Source of the DNA: IDS-8 sp965651325
GTDB lineage: Bacteria > Pseudomonadota > Gammaproteobacteria > Steroidobacterales > Woeseiaceae
Direction: 5' to 3'
NCBI GenBank assembly: GCA_965651325.1
Contig: CBFGSB010000068.1
Location: forward strand, 1 to 15,361
DNA length: 15,361 bases
Part shown: one piece after another, positions 1 through 7,215 of the stretch
How the letters are laid out: each line of letters begins with the position of its first letter
How positions within the stretch are numbered: the stretch's first letter is position 1
Made by a program: the position numbers and the translations under genes
The notes under the pieces: model-generated
Told to the model about the DNA's origin: nothing
Databases searched by the model: none
What the model saw: only the letters and a program-made list of their open reading frames with translations

Positions 1-584
1 ACCCCGTCCCTGCCGATCATCTGCAGGAACTCGGCGCGCGTGCGCGCGTCCTTGCGGAAGAGCCCGAGCATCTGGCTCGTCAGCATGGAGACGCCCGACT
101 TGTGCACGCCGCGCGTGGTCATGCACTGGTGCACGGCGTCGATGACGACGCCGACGCCCTTCGGCTTCAGCACTTCCTGGATGCACTGCGCGATCTGCGC
201 GGTCATCTTCTCCTGCACCTGGAAGCGGCGCGCGAACGCGTCGACGACGCGCGCCAGCTTGCTGATGCCGACGATCTTGTTGTTCGGCAGGTAACCCACG
301 TGCGCCTTGCCGATGATCGGTGCCATGTGGTGCTCGCAGTGCGACTCGAATGTGATGTCGCGGAGCACGATCATCTCGTCATAGCCCTCGACTTCCTCGA
401 AGGTTCGCTCGAGAAACAGCACCGGGTCGGCCTGGTAGCCGCTGAACCAGTCCTCGTACGCCTGCGCCACGCGCCGCGGCGTGTCGACGAGGCCTTCGCG
501 CGACGGGTCCTCGCCCGCCCATTCGAGCAGCGTGACGACCGCCGCTTCCGCCTCTTCGCGGCTCGGTCTACTGGAAGCGCTCAC
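1..584 (-). CDS. folE: GTP cyclohydrolase I, 3' end cut by window edge
   Basis: FolE converts GTP to 7,8-dihydroneopterin triphosphate, the first step of tetrahydrofolate and pterin synthesis, in the cytoplasm. I translated 194 codons from a GTG at 584; the frame runs off the left edge. The motif SHCEHHMAP carries C83, H85 and H86, and VHQCMTTRGV carries H152 and C154; together these give the zinc ligands (C83, H86, C154) and the catalytic histidines of the family. The visible length is close to that of short bacterial FolE proteins (about 180-220 residues), so probably only a few residues are missing. The GTG start overlaps the msrA stop as GTGA, which suggests translational coupling. No ATG was found that would suit the family N-terminus better. 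The identification is firm; only the exact start and the missing end are uncertain. Confidence 0.95.
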   Translation of the reverse strand, partial: MSASSRPSREEAEAAVVTLLEWAGEDPSREGLVDTPRRVAQAYEDWFSGYQADPVLFLERTFEEVEGYDEMIVLRDITFESHCEHHMAPIIGKAHVGYLPNNKIVGISKLARVVDAFARRFQVQEKMTAQIAQCIQEVLKPKGVGVVIDAVHQCMTTRGVHKSGVSMLTSQMLGLFRKDARTRAEFLQMIGRDG

Positions 585-1231
585 TGGCGGGCCGGTGCGA
601 TGGGGCAGGACACGCCGGTGCCGGCAATGCCGCAATAGCCGCCCGGGTTCTTCGCCAGGTACTGCTGGTGGTAGTCCTCGGCGTAGTAGAACTCGGGTGC
701 CGGGCGGATCTCGGTGGTGATCCCGCCGAAGCCGGCTTCCCCCAGGCGTTCCTGGTAAGCGGCCAGCGACTCGCGTGCCGCCCGTTCCTGCTCGTCGTTC
801 AGGGTGAAGATCGCCGAGCGGTACTGGGTGCCGCGGTCGTTGCCCTGGCGCATGCCCTGGGTCGGGTCGTGGCTTTCCCAGAAGAGCGTCAGCAGGTCCG
901 CGTAGCTGACCTGGGCCGGGTCGAACACGACCAGCACGGCTTCGGCGTGCCCGGTCAGGCCGCTGCAGACTTCGCGGTAGTCGGGATTCGGGGTGCTGCC
1001 GCCGGCGTAGCCGGAGGCCGTCGTGTAGACGCCGGGCGTTTCCCAGAACAGGCGCTCCACGCCCCAGAAGCACCCCATCGCGAATATGGCCTGCTCGAGT
1101 CCTTCGGGAAACGGCGGCTTCAGCGGATGCCCGTTGACGAAATGCTGCTCGGGAACGGGCATCGCGGTGGACCTGCCGGGCAGGGCTTCGTGCTCCGGCG
1201 GCAGCCGGGACTTGTCATGTTGTACGAGCAT
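581..1231 (-). CDS. msrA: Peptide-methionine (S)-S-oxide reductase MsrA
   Basis: MsrA reduces the S-epimer of methionine sulfoxide in proteins and free methionine, repairing oxidative damage with electrons from thioredoxin. The protein has 216 residues, like the roughly 212-residue E. coli enzyme. The catalytic motif AMGCFWGVE places the nucleophile at C54. Further family motifs are SGYAGG, GHAEAV and DRGTQYRSAIF, and the C-terminal cysteines C200 and C209 fit the recycling pair of the E. coli type. The start is an ATG at 1231 without a strong Shine-Dalgarno sequence. No signal peptide is visible, so it is cytoplasmic. The stop codon overlaps the start of folE by 4 bases, so the two genes are probably co-transcribed. 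It lies 86 bp downstream of the TPR gene, a gap in which I see no convincing promoter or terminator. Confidence 0.96.
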   Translation of the reverse strand: MLVQHDKSRLPPEHEALPGRSTAMPVPEQHFVNGHPLKPPFPEGLEQAIFAMGCFWGVERLFWETPGVYTTASGYAGGSTPNPDYREVCSGLTGHAEAVLVVFDPAQVSYADLLTLFWESHDPTQGMRQGNDRGTQYRSAIFTLNDEQERAARESLAAYQERLGEAGFGGITTEIRPAPEFYYAEDYHQQYLAKNPGGYCGIAGTGVSCPIAPARQ

Positions 1232-1317
1232 GGCCGCAATATGGCGCTTCGCGTGGAAATTGCAAGCATCACAGTCGCACGTGCGCCGCGCACCAGGTGC
1301 CCGGCATCCGTGCCAGC

Positions 1318-3135
1318 TCAGTCCGCGGCTGCCGCGGTAGCGCCCTCCTGCTCGATCTTTTCCAGGTCGGAGCGGCGATAGAAGAACTTGTGCGTGTACG
1401 TCAGGCCGCTGGTGTCCACGGTCTCGCCCTCCGCCAGCCTTGGCCGGTAGATGAGGGTCCTGAGGTCGTTCTGCACGGTGCGCTGCATATTCTCGAAGGC
1501 CGCGGGCTCCGCCTCGACGAGCACCACGTCGTTGGTGAACCCGCGCGTCGTGACCGAGTAGTCGAAGACGACCTTGCCCTCCTCGTAGTCGTCTCCGGGG
1601 AGCTGCGCGCGCACCTCGCCGTCGATGCCGACGTACTTGGGCGGGTGGATCTCCTGCAGGACGACGAGCTTTTCGAGGTGCTCATGCCGGTTACCGAGAC
1701 GTTCTTCGTCCGCCGAGAGCAGGTCCCAGGTCTCTTTGTACACGCGCCGGGCACGGCTCGCCTGGCCGGAGAGAATGTAGAAATCGCCGAGTGAGAGCAG
1801 CGCGTCCTCCTGCATCTCCCAGGTCGCCTCCGGGTTGTCCTCGGCGATGCGCACGGCGCGCTTGAGGTAAACCTCGCCGGACGTGACCGCCGCGGGCTGG
1901 TAGTACGTCGTTTCCGCGCTGCCGATGTACAGGTAGGACTTGCCTAGCCCGGTCAGCGGCGGGATCAGCCGCAAGTCGTCATTGCCGGCATTGTCCTCGA
2001 TGATGTCGATGACCTTGCGCCAGGTGTAGCGCTCCTTGTCGAAAAGCTGCAGCCGGTGCTGCCAGTAGGCTTGTTTCTCCAGCACGGGCAGGATGGCCAT
2101 GCTCTCGAGATCCTTGTCGCGGGCTTCGAGGCCGAAGATGATCTCGGTAAGTATCTCCACCTGGTCGAACTTGCCGACGGCGAGGTAGGTCTCCGCCAGC
2201 GATTCCAGCACCTCGACCTGGTCCAGGTTGTGCGGACCCTCGTTCACGTGGGTGATGTGCACGGCCCGCTGGAACGTCTCGGAGGCCAGGTCCGGCCGTC
2301 CCGACGCGAGCTGCGCCGCTCCGAGCCCTTTCAGCGGGTTGACCAGGTGGGCATTGAGGCGATCCTCGGTCCGCTCGATGATGTCGATCGCGGCTCCGTA
2401 GTTGGCGATGGCCGCTTCGTACTGCTCGTTCTGGTGCTGCGCAATCCCGAGGTTGGTGAGTGCGCGCGCCGAGTCGAGGCTGTCGATGCCGAACAACCGG
2501 ATCGAGAGCTCGACCACCTGCTTCGCGAGTGCGTCCGCTTCGACGTAGGCGTCGTTCTCCATCGCCGCCTTGTACAGTTCGAAGTAGCGCTGGAGTTCTT
2601 CCTCCTGCGTCTCCTCGCCGAAGGCCGGCGGTGCGTCGGCATCCGTTCCGGATTCCGCCGGCGTGCCCAGGTGCGTGGCGGTGACGGTCACGCCCTGGCC
2701 CGGCGCCTCCTGTTTGGCCGGTGCGTCCGGCTTGTCCTCCGCGAGCCCGCCGGGATTCCTGCTGTCGGACACGGCCTTGTTGGCGGGCTCCGCCGTGTCG
2801 TCGGGGGGCGCCTTTGCCTGGTCCGTCGATTCCGCTGTCTCATCAACCAGCTCGGCGTCTCCGACCGGCGGCCCGGCGTCCTGGACCGGCGGCTCGGCAT
2901 CTCCGACCGGCGGCCCGGCGTCCTGGACCTGCGGCTCGGCATCTTCGACCGGCGGGGCCGCGCTCCCGCCCCCGGGCCCCGCGTCCCCGCCCGGCGGTCC
3001 TGCCGGCTCCTGCGCGGCAGCCGCCGCCTCGTCCGCGCTTTCCTGTGCGCCCGCAGGCGCGCCGGCCAGCGCCAGGGCCGCCGTTGCCAGCGAAAAAATC
3101 GGCAGGAACAAACCGGTTCTCATGGGGATCGACAT
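1318..3135 (-). CDS. Exported TPR protein with TonB-like C-terminal domain
   Basis: About 605 residues from the ATG at 3135. The open frame extends to a TTG at 3171, but the ATGs at 3135 or 3123 place a typical signal peptide (MRTGLFLPIF, then an Ala-rich hydrophobic run ending AGAPAGAQ) at the N-terminus. Next come about 150 residues of Pro/Ala/Asp/Glu-rich low complexity, including 14-residue repeats of the DAEPPVQDAGPPVG type. A TPR-like helical region follows, for example ARALTNLGIAQHQNEQYEAA and repeats like KGLGAAQLASGRPDLA. The last roughly 100 residues (EEGKVVFDYSVTTRGFTNDV, then YRPRLAEGE) resemble the TonB C-terminal domain. It is probably periplasmic or inner-membrane anchored. Function is unknown; a scaffold or envelope role is inference. 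It lies 52 bp downstream of the radical SAM gene and may be read from that promoter. The start has no clear ribosome-binding site. Confidence 0.8.
   Translation of the reverse strand: MSIPMRTGLFLPIFSLATAALALAGAPAGAQESADEAAAAAQEPAGPPGGDAGPGGGSAAPPVEDAEPQVQDAGPPVGDAEPPVQDAGPPVGDAELVDETAESTDQAKAPPDDTAEPANKAVSDSRNPGGLAEDKPDAPAKQEAPGQGVTVTATHLGTPAESGTDADAPPAFGEETQEEELQRYFELYKAAMENDAYVEADALAKQVVELSIRLFGIDSLDSARALTNLGIAQHQNEQYEAAIANYGAAIDIIERTEDRLNAHLVNPLKGLGAAQLASGRPDLASETFQRAVHITHVNEGPHNLDQVEVLESLAETYLAVGKFDQVEILTEIIFGLEARDKDLESMAILPVLEKQAYWQHRLQLFDKERYTWRKVIDIIEDNAGNDDLRLIPPLTGLGKSYLYIGSAETTYYQPAAVTSGEVYLKRAVRIAEDNPEATWEMQEDALLSLGDFYILSGQASRARRVYKETWDLLSADEERLGNRHEHLEKLVVLQEIHPPKYVGIDGEVRAQLPGDDYEEGKVVFDYSVTTRGFTNDVVLVEAEPAAFENMQRTVQNDLRTLIYRPRLAEGETVDTSGLTYTHKFFYRRSDLEKIEQEGATAAAAD
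2851..2955. repeat. 42-bp in-frame tandem repeat, about 2.5 copies
   Basis: Two nearly identical 42-bp units occupy 2851-2892 and 2893-2934, and a half unit follows at 2935-2955. On the plus strand each unit begins CTCGGC and contains CCGACCGGCGGCCCGGCGTC. They encode the 14-residue Asp/Pro-rich repeats in the linker of the TPR protein. The few differences between units suggest recent slippage-type expansion, so copy number may vary between strains. Confidence 0.85.
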
Positions 3136-3187
3136 GCCAGTATTCGCTTTCAGACCGAGATGCGTAGACAAAGTTTAGCCGGGACGC

Positions 3188-4261
3188 TCAGTCCAGGGTG
3201 AGCGCGAGCTGCCGCTGGCCCGGCCCGGCGAACTGGCCGCAGTCGAGAGGCTGCCGGTTGCGCCCCGGGGTCAAGCCTGCCTTCCGGCACGCCGCCCTGA
3301 ACCGCTGTCCAATCATATCAGCATAGGGGCCGCTGCCTTTCTGCCGCACCGCAAAGCGGTGGTCGTAATCCTTGCCGCCGCTCGCCGCGCGCACGAGGCT
3401 CATGACGTGGGCGGCCCGATCCGGCAGGTGCGTGTCGAGCCATTCTGCGAATATCGCCTTCAGCTCGTGCGGCAGCCGCAGCAGCACGTAGCCTGCGTCC
3501 CGGGCGCCGGCCGCGGCCGCCCTGGCCACGATGTCCTCGATCTCGCGGTCGTTGACGGCCGGAATAATCGGCGCCATGAGCAGGCTCACCGGCATGCCGG
3601 CGTCGGCAAGCTCCCGCATGAGGCGGAAGCGGGCGTCGGCGGAGGGCACGCGCGGCTCGAGGTGCCGTTTCAGCGCGTTGTCGGCGGTCGGCACGCTGAT
3701 GGCGACGGAGCAAAGGTTAGCGCGCGCGAGCTCGCCGAGCAGGTCGAGGTCCCGCCGCATCGCTATGCCCTTGCTGATCAGGCTGACGGGATGGCGATGC
3801 GCGAGGAAGGTTTCCAGCAGGCGCCGCGTCAGGCCGAGCTTCTTCTCCGCCGGCTGGTAGGGGTCCGTGTTGGCGCCGATCGTGATCGGCTTGCACACGT
3901 AGCCGGGCTTCGACCATTCGGCCAGCAGCAGCTCCACGGCATTCGGCTTGTAGAAGATCCGGGTTTCGAAATCCAGGCCGGGCGACAGGTCGAGATAGCT
4001 GTGGCTCGGCCGGGCGTAGCAGTACACGCAGCCGTGCTCGCAGCCCTGGTAGGGGTTGATCGAACGATCGAAGGGCACGTCCGGCGAGTCGTTGCGGCTG
4101 ACGATGGAGCGCGCGCGGATCGGCCGCAGCACCGTCTCCGGCGCCATCGCGACGGGCTCGTCCTCGACGGCGTCGTCGTGACAGGCATCGACGGTGCGGG
4201 CGGCGAAACGGCCGGCGGGGCTGGAGATCGCCCCGCGGCCCTTGTGTCCGTGGTCGGGCAT
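3188..4261 (-). CDS. PA0069-family radical SAM protein (SPL-like)
   Basis: A protein of 357 residues. The motif NPYQGCEHGCVYCYARP has the CxxxCxxC cluster (C74, C78, C81) that binds the [4Fe-4S] centre and S-adenosylmethionine. The surrounding sequence (KGRGA near the N-terminus, FETRIFYKPNAVELL, TIGANTDPYQPAEKK) matches the PA0069/Rv2578c group, which is related to spore photoproduct lyase. The substrate of this group is not established to my knowledge. A DNA-damage role is suggested by the LexA box directly upstream, not by the catalytic motifs. The start is an ATG at 4261; N-terminal KGRGA is usual for the family, which supports it, although the Shine-Dalgarno sequence is weak. It lies 54 bp downstream of the MscS gene and has its own predicted promoter. 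It is cytoplasmic with no signal peptide. Confidence 0.92.
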   Translation of the reverse strand: MPDHGHKGRGAISSPAGRFAARTVDACHDDAVEDEPVAMAPETVLRPIRARSIVSRNDSPDVPFDRSINPYQGCEHGCVYCYARPSHSYLDLSPGLDFETRIFYKPNAVELLLAEWSKPGYVCKPITIGANTDPYQPAEKKLGLTRRLLETFLAHRHPVSLISKGIAMRRDLDLLGELARANLCSVAISVPTADNALKRHLEPRVPSADARFRLMRELADAGMPVSLLMAPIIPAVNDREIEDIVARAAAAGARDAGYVLLRLPHELKAIFAEWLDTHLPDRAAHVMSLVRAASGGKDYDHRFAVRQKGSGPYADMIGQRFRAACRKAGLTPGRNRQPLDCGQFAGPGQRQLALTLD

Positions 4262-4278
4262 GGTGGCAGAGAGGAAAC

Positions 4279-4294
4279 CTGTATATGGATACAG
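4279..4294 (-). promoter_or_regulatory. LexA (SOS) operator
   Basis: The sequence CTGTATCCATATACAG (minus strand) is a complete CTGT-N8-ACAG LexA box. The flanking TA on the promoter side extends the match to 16 of 20 positions of the E. coli consensus. It is centred about 25 bp upstream of the radical SAM start codon and overlaps the predicted -10 element, where bound LexA would block RNA polymerase. Confidence 0.85.
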
Positions 4295-4319
4295 TATTCT
4301 CCCTGCCCGCGCCGGTCAA
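4291..4319 (-). promoter_or_regulatory. Predicted sigma-70 promoter of the radical SAM gene
   Basis: On the minus strand TTGACC (4319-4314) is followed after 17 bp by TACTGT (4296-4291). The -35 hexamer matches 5 of 6 and the -10 hexamer 4 of 6 consensus positions at the ideal spacing. The -35 includes the TGA stop of the MscS gene, so the promoter is tucked into the end of that gene. The -10 overlaps the LexA box. Confidence 0.6.
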
Positions 4320-5173
4320 GCCTGCCGCTTTGCCGCGTCCCCGACGACGCGCAGGTCGGTGCGCAACGGCACGCTGATACCGAGCTCGTCGAACCGCTTC
4401 TTCACCTTTTCGTTCAGGTCCCAGTAGACGGCCCAATAGTCGGCAGTGTTGACCCACGGCCGCACGTAGAGGTGGATGCTGTACTCGCTCAGCTCACCGA
4501 CCACGATTATGCACGGCGGGTCCTCGAGCACCCGGTCGTCCGATTGGACGAGCTCCCGGATGGCGTTCCGGGCGGTCTCGATGTCCTGCTCGTAGCCGAT
4601 GCGGAACACGAGATCGACCCGCCGCGTCGGCCGCGCCGAATAGTTGGTGATGATGCTGCCCATGATCTGGCCGTTCGGCACGATGATGCGGCGGTTGTCC
4701 GCGCTCGACAGCTCGGTGGTCAGCAGCTCGACCTTGACGACGGAGCCCGCCGTGCCCGCGGCCTCGATCCAGTCGCCGACGCGGTACGGCCGGAAGATCA
4801 CGATCAACACGCCGGCAGCGAAGTTGGCGAGCGAGCCCTGCATGGCGAGACCGACGGCGATGCCGGCAGCGCCGATCAGGGCGATCAACGAGGCCGTCTG
4901 GATGCCGATCTGCTGGATGGCCGCGATGATGACGAACGCCATCAGCGCCCAGTAGACGACCGTGGCGACGAAGGACTCGAGAATGGGGTCGATCCCCCGC
5001 GCCTGCATCAGCCTGCGCAGGCCCCGGTCGATGAGCCGCACGACCGCGCGCCCGATGAAGAAGATCGCCAGGGCGGCGACCAGGCCGAGCGCGAGATCGA
5101 GCCCCACCGTCTGTATCTGCACCCACAGGTGATTCCAGTCGAAGCCGAGGTCCGGCAATTGCACGTCGTTCAT
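4316..5173 (-). CDS. Small mechanosensitive channel, MscS family
   Basis: A protein of 285 residues, similar in length to E. coli MscS (286). Three hydrophobic segments lie at about 25-45, 66-88 and 93-127. The third has the pore-lining pattern GIAVGLAMQGSLANFAAGV, with the Gly/Ala packing typical of TM3. It is followed by FRPYRVGDWIE and the beta domain (TTELSSADNRRIIVPNGQIM, then ITNYSARPTRRVDL), the hallmark of the cytosolic vestibule. The channel opens under membrane tension to release solutes on hypo-osmotic shock. The start is an ATG at 5173 with GGGAGG at 5189-5184, 10 bases upstream. It follows the rhomboid gene by 51 bp on the same strand and may be co-transcribed with it. Confidence 0.94.
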   Translation of the reverse strand: MNDVQLPDLGFDWNHLWVQIQTVGLDLALGLVAALAIFFIGRAVVRLIDRGLRRLMQARGIDPILESFVATVVYWALMAFVIIAAIQQIGIQTASLIALIGAAGIAVGLAMQGSLANFAAGVLIVIFRPYRVGDWIEAAGTAGSVVKVELLTTELSSADNRRIIVPNGQIMGSIITNYSARPTRRVDLVFRIGYEQDIETARNAIRELVQSDDRVLEDPPCIIVVGELSEYSIHLYVRPWVNTADYWAVYWDLNEKVKKRFDELGISVPLRTDLRVVGDAAKRQA

Positions 5174-5183
5174 TCTTATTGAT

Positions 5184-5189
5184 CCTCCC
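5184..5189 (-). promoter_or_regulatory. Shine-Dalgarno site of the MscS gene
   Basis: GGGAGG on the minus strand, with a 10-base spacer to the ATG at 5173. It is one of the few strong ribosome-binding sites in this block and fixes the start of the channel gene. Confidence 0.65.
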
Positions 5190-5224
5190 GTATGACCGGT
5201 AGCGGGCTCGCTGTCGTTGCCATT

Positions 5225-6139
5225 TCAGCGAATCGGCAACAGCAAGCCCGGCACCAGCGCAGCCGCCCAGGCGGCCAGAATAAGGGCAGCGGCAAGCGCG
5301 CCGCAAATCGCCTGCAGCTTCAGGCTGCCCAGGTAGCGGGCCGCAGGGGTGAGCGCGATGCCGGCCGCGAAGCCGCAGAGGAAGCCGGCAAGGTGGGCCC
5401 CGATGTCGGTCTGCGCGTCGCCCGTCCCGGTGTAGGCGAGCAGCGCGATACCGCCGATGATCGGGCCGAGCCGGTAGGGCCAGCGGTCCTGCGCCATGAG
5501 CCGGCCCCGCCAGACGAAGCCGGCGAGCAGCCCGAGCGCGGCAAACACCGCCGTCGAGGCGCCGATCGAGCGATGCGCGGATTCGAGCAGCAGCGTGTTG
5601 AGCGCGTTGCCGGCGCCTGCCGCCAGCACGATGCAAGCCCAGGCGACGCCGCTGCCGACGAGTCTTCCGGCGAGGCCGCCGAACAGCGCGCCGAAGCCGA
5701 TGTTACCGAGCAGGTGCCCGACGCCGCCGTGCAGCGTCAGGGCGGTGAACAGGCGCCACCATTCGCCCGCGCGGATCAGCTCGCCGTCGACACGGCCGAC
5801 GGCAAACCAGTCGAAGCCGAACGCGGAACGGCCGGCGAGCCACCCGGCAAGGCACAGCAACAGCACGTAACCGAAGATGCCCGAGAGGCCGTTGTGATAC
5901 TCGGTCACGGTCACGGCCGGGCGCCGCGTCGGCCGCCGCTGCCGGTTCTCCTGGTCGTACTGCCAGATCTCGAACCTGGCGCGTTCGGCCAACTCGCCCG
6001 GTACGACGAGGAGCGTATGCGCTTCGCCGCGGACGAGCTCGTAGGGGATGCCGAGCGAGTGCAGTACCAGCGCGCGGTCGGAGGCGGCACGCGGATCGGC
6101 GCTCTCGAAAACGACGGCGGCTTCCTGCACTACGGGCAA
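5225..6139 (-). CDS. Rhomboid-family intramembrane serine protease
   Basis: A protein of 304 residues. A soluble N-terminal region of about 80 residues (RALVLHSLGIPYELV, then HTLLVVPGELAERARFEI) resembles DUF2007-like or rhomboid N-terminal cytoplasmic domains. Several membrane segments follow from about residue 85. The active-site features are present: HLLGN (H142, N146) in the first core segment, GAST with S195 as the nucleophile, and GAHLAGFLCG with H249 as the base. It should therefore be catalytically competent, cutting transmembrane segments of unknown substrates in the inner membrane. The longest frame starts with TTG at 6139, overlapping the sirtuin gene by 10 bases. A GTG at 6130 would overlap its TAG stop by a single base and is equally possible. 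Either way, translation is probably coupled to the sirtuin. Confidence 0.92.
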   Translation of the reverse strand: MPVVQEAAVVFESADPRAASDRALVLHSLGIPYELVRGEAHTLLVVPGELAERARFEIWQYDQENRQRRPTRRPAVTVTEYHNGLSGIFGYVLLLCLAGWLAGRSAFGFDWFAVGRVDGELIRAGEWWRLFTALTLHGGVGHLLGNIGFGALFGGLAGRLVGSGVAWACIVLAAGAGNALNTLLLESAHRSIGASTAVFAALGLLAGFVWRGRLMAQDRWPYRLGPIIGGIALLAYTGTGDAQTDIGAHLAGFLCGFAAGIALTPAARYLGSLKLQAICGALAAALILAAWAAALVPGLLLPIR

Positions 6140-6987
6140 CCGGGCCCTGCCGCACCGGCCAGCAGCTCGCCGCAGTCGCCCGCCAGCCTGTGCGTGGCCA
6201 TCGCGTCGGCGCGGGTGACGCCGCGGTTCAGGATGGCGACCGGCAGGCCGGCATCGGATGCCATGCGCGCGAAGCGGAACCCCGACAGGACCATCAGCGA
6301 GGAACCGACGACGAGCAGCGCATCGGCTGCAAGCACGCTGTCGCGGGCCTCGGCAACACGTTCCGCCGGTACTGATTCACCGAAAAATACGACGTCGGGC
6401 TTGAGAACGCCGCCGCAGCCCTCGCAATCGGCGATCACGAAATCCGGCAGGTCCGCGTCCGCGAGTTGCGCATCGCCGTCCGGCGCGAGCGCCGCGTGCG
6501 CGGCCCGCCAGCCGGCGTTCAATTCCGCGAGGCGTTCCTGCAAACGGGCGCGTTGCGTGACGGCCGCGCAATCGAGGCAGCGCACACGGTGCAGCACGCC
6601 GTGCAAGTCGATTACATTGCGGCTGCCCGCGCGCCGGTGCAGGTTGTCGACGTTCTGCGTGATGACGGTGCTGACCCGGCCCTGCTCTTCCAGGCTTGCG
6701 AGTGCCGCGTGCGCGGCATTCGGCCGGGCGTCGGCGATGCGGCGCCAGCCGGCGAAGCTCCGGGCCCAGTAGCGCCTGCGGGCCGCGGCACTGTTCCTGA
6801 ATTCGGCGAAGTACATCGGCTGCCGGTGCTTCCAGTTGCCCAGGTCGTCGCGGTAGTCCGGGATCCCGGAGCCGGTGCTGCAGCCGGCGCCGGTGAGTAC
6901 GGCGATGCGCTCGTGCGTGGCGAGGAATTCGCGCAGCCCTGCGGCGGCGGAGGAGTGATCGGCGGTGAGAGGCAGGGTTTCAGGCAT
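6130..6987 (-). CDS. NAD-dependent protein deacylase, SIR2 (sirtuin) family
   Basis: A protein of 285 residues. The NAD-binding motifs LTGAGCSTGSGIPDYRD (from residue 31) and TQNVDNLH (110-117) are present, with the catalytic histidine H129 in DLHG. A zinc site is formed by C137, C140, C188 and C191, and late Rossmann motifs include VVGSSLMVLSGFRFA and ILNRG. All key residues are intact. Its motifs are closest to the class II/SIRT4-like sirtuins. Such enzymes remove acyl groups from lysines using NAD, giving O-acyl-ADP-ribose and nicotinamide. It is cytoplasmic. The ATG at 6987 starts the gene; no strong Shine-Dalgarno sequence is visible. It is the first gene of the minus-strand block and overlaps the rhomboid gene. 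The acyl preference cannot be read from the sequence. Confidence 0.94.
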   Translation of the reverse strand: MPETLPLTADHSSAAAGLREFLATHERIAVLTGAGCSTGSGIPDYRDDLGNWKHRQPMYFAEFRNSAAARRRYWARSFAGWRRIADARPNAAHAALASLEEQGRVSTVITQNVDNLHRRAGSRNVIDLHGVLHRVRCLDCAAVTQRARLQERLAELNAGWRAAHAALAPDGDAQLADADLPDFVIADCEGCGGVLKPDVVFFGESVPAERVAEARDSVLAADALLVVGSSLMVLSGFRFARMASDAGLPVAILNRGVTRADAMATHRLAGDCGELLAGAAGPGCP

Positions 6988-7061
6988 GCAAGCTCATGCA
7001 TTTCGGCGCGATGGCCGTTTCAGTCGGGGTTCAGGTTCGCCCGGCATACTGGTGGCCGGCG

Positions 7062-7092
7062 GCAGGAGAATCGAAAGGATCGCTTCTCCTGC
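7062..7092 (+). other. Stem-loop upstream of small ORF
   Basis: GCAGGAGAA (7062-7070) pairs perfectly with TTCTCCTGC (7084-7092). Inside this, CGA (7072-7074) pairs with TCG (7080-7082) after one mismatch, leaving the loop AAGGA. That gives 12 base pairs in 31 bases. On the plus strand the loop is a Shine-Dalgarno-like sequence, but no start codon follows at a suitable distance. It lies 18 bases before an ATG at 7110 and 39 bases before the one at 7131. Its role is unknown; it could be a leader structure or a protein-binding site. Confidence 0.45.
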
Positions 7093-7130
7093 TCCAGGTC
7101 ATCGGGATTATGACATCGGCGGAGCTTCGC

Positions 7131-7214
7131 ATGGGAAAGTGGAGAAGATGGTACTTCGCGCTGGCGCTTCTGTCGGCGCTGTTCCTGCTGGAGAGCTTGC
7201 GTCCGTTCCTGTAA
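7131..7214 (+). CDS. Possible 27-residue single-pass membrane peptide
   Basis: A short frame beginning MGKWRRWYFALALLSALFLL and ending in a TAA at 7214. It has the layout of a small membrane protein: a basic, tryptophan-containing N-terminus and then a hydrophobic helix of about 14 residues. GGAG at 7121-7124 lies 6 bases before the ATG, a good ribosome-binding distance. The frame is open further upstream (ATG at 7110, and to 6996), but the extra residues do not look conserved. A short hairpin follows the stop at once. Two consecutive AGA codons are unlike the surrounding genes. It lies in the gap between the divergent sirtuin and NUDIX genes. I do not recognise it, and a chance frame is quite possible. 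Confidence 0.35.
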   Translation: MGKWRRWYFALALLSALFLLESLRPFL

Positions 7215-7215
7215 A

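Noticed and set aside
3136..3171. Start of the TPR protein at the TTG at 3171
   Set aside because: It would place 12 or more residues before an otherwise standard signal peptide. The ATGs at 3135 and 3123 fit better.
2056..3201. 381-codon plus-strand frame opposite the TPR gene
   Set aside because: Antisense shadow; the Arg-rich repeats are the complement of the Pro/Asp repeat region.
3359..5182. 607-codon open frame on the plus strand across the radical SAM and MscS genes
   Set aside because: It lies antisense to two genes with complete family motifs. Its Arg/His/Asp/Val-rich composition is that of an antisense frame in GC-rich DNA, and no domain is visible.
5192..6772. 526-codon plus-strand frame over the rhomboid and sirtuin genes
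   Set aside because: The composition (Arg, Gln, Ala, Glu and Ser runs) is low in hydrophobic core residues and shows no motif. The opposite strand encodes two proteins with intact active sites.
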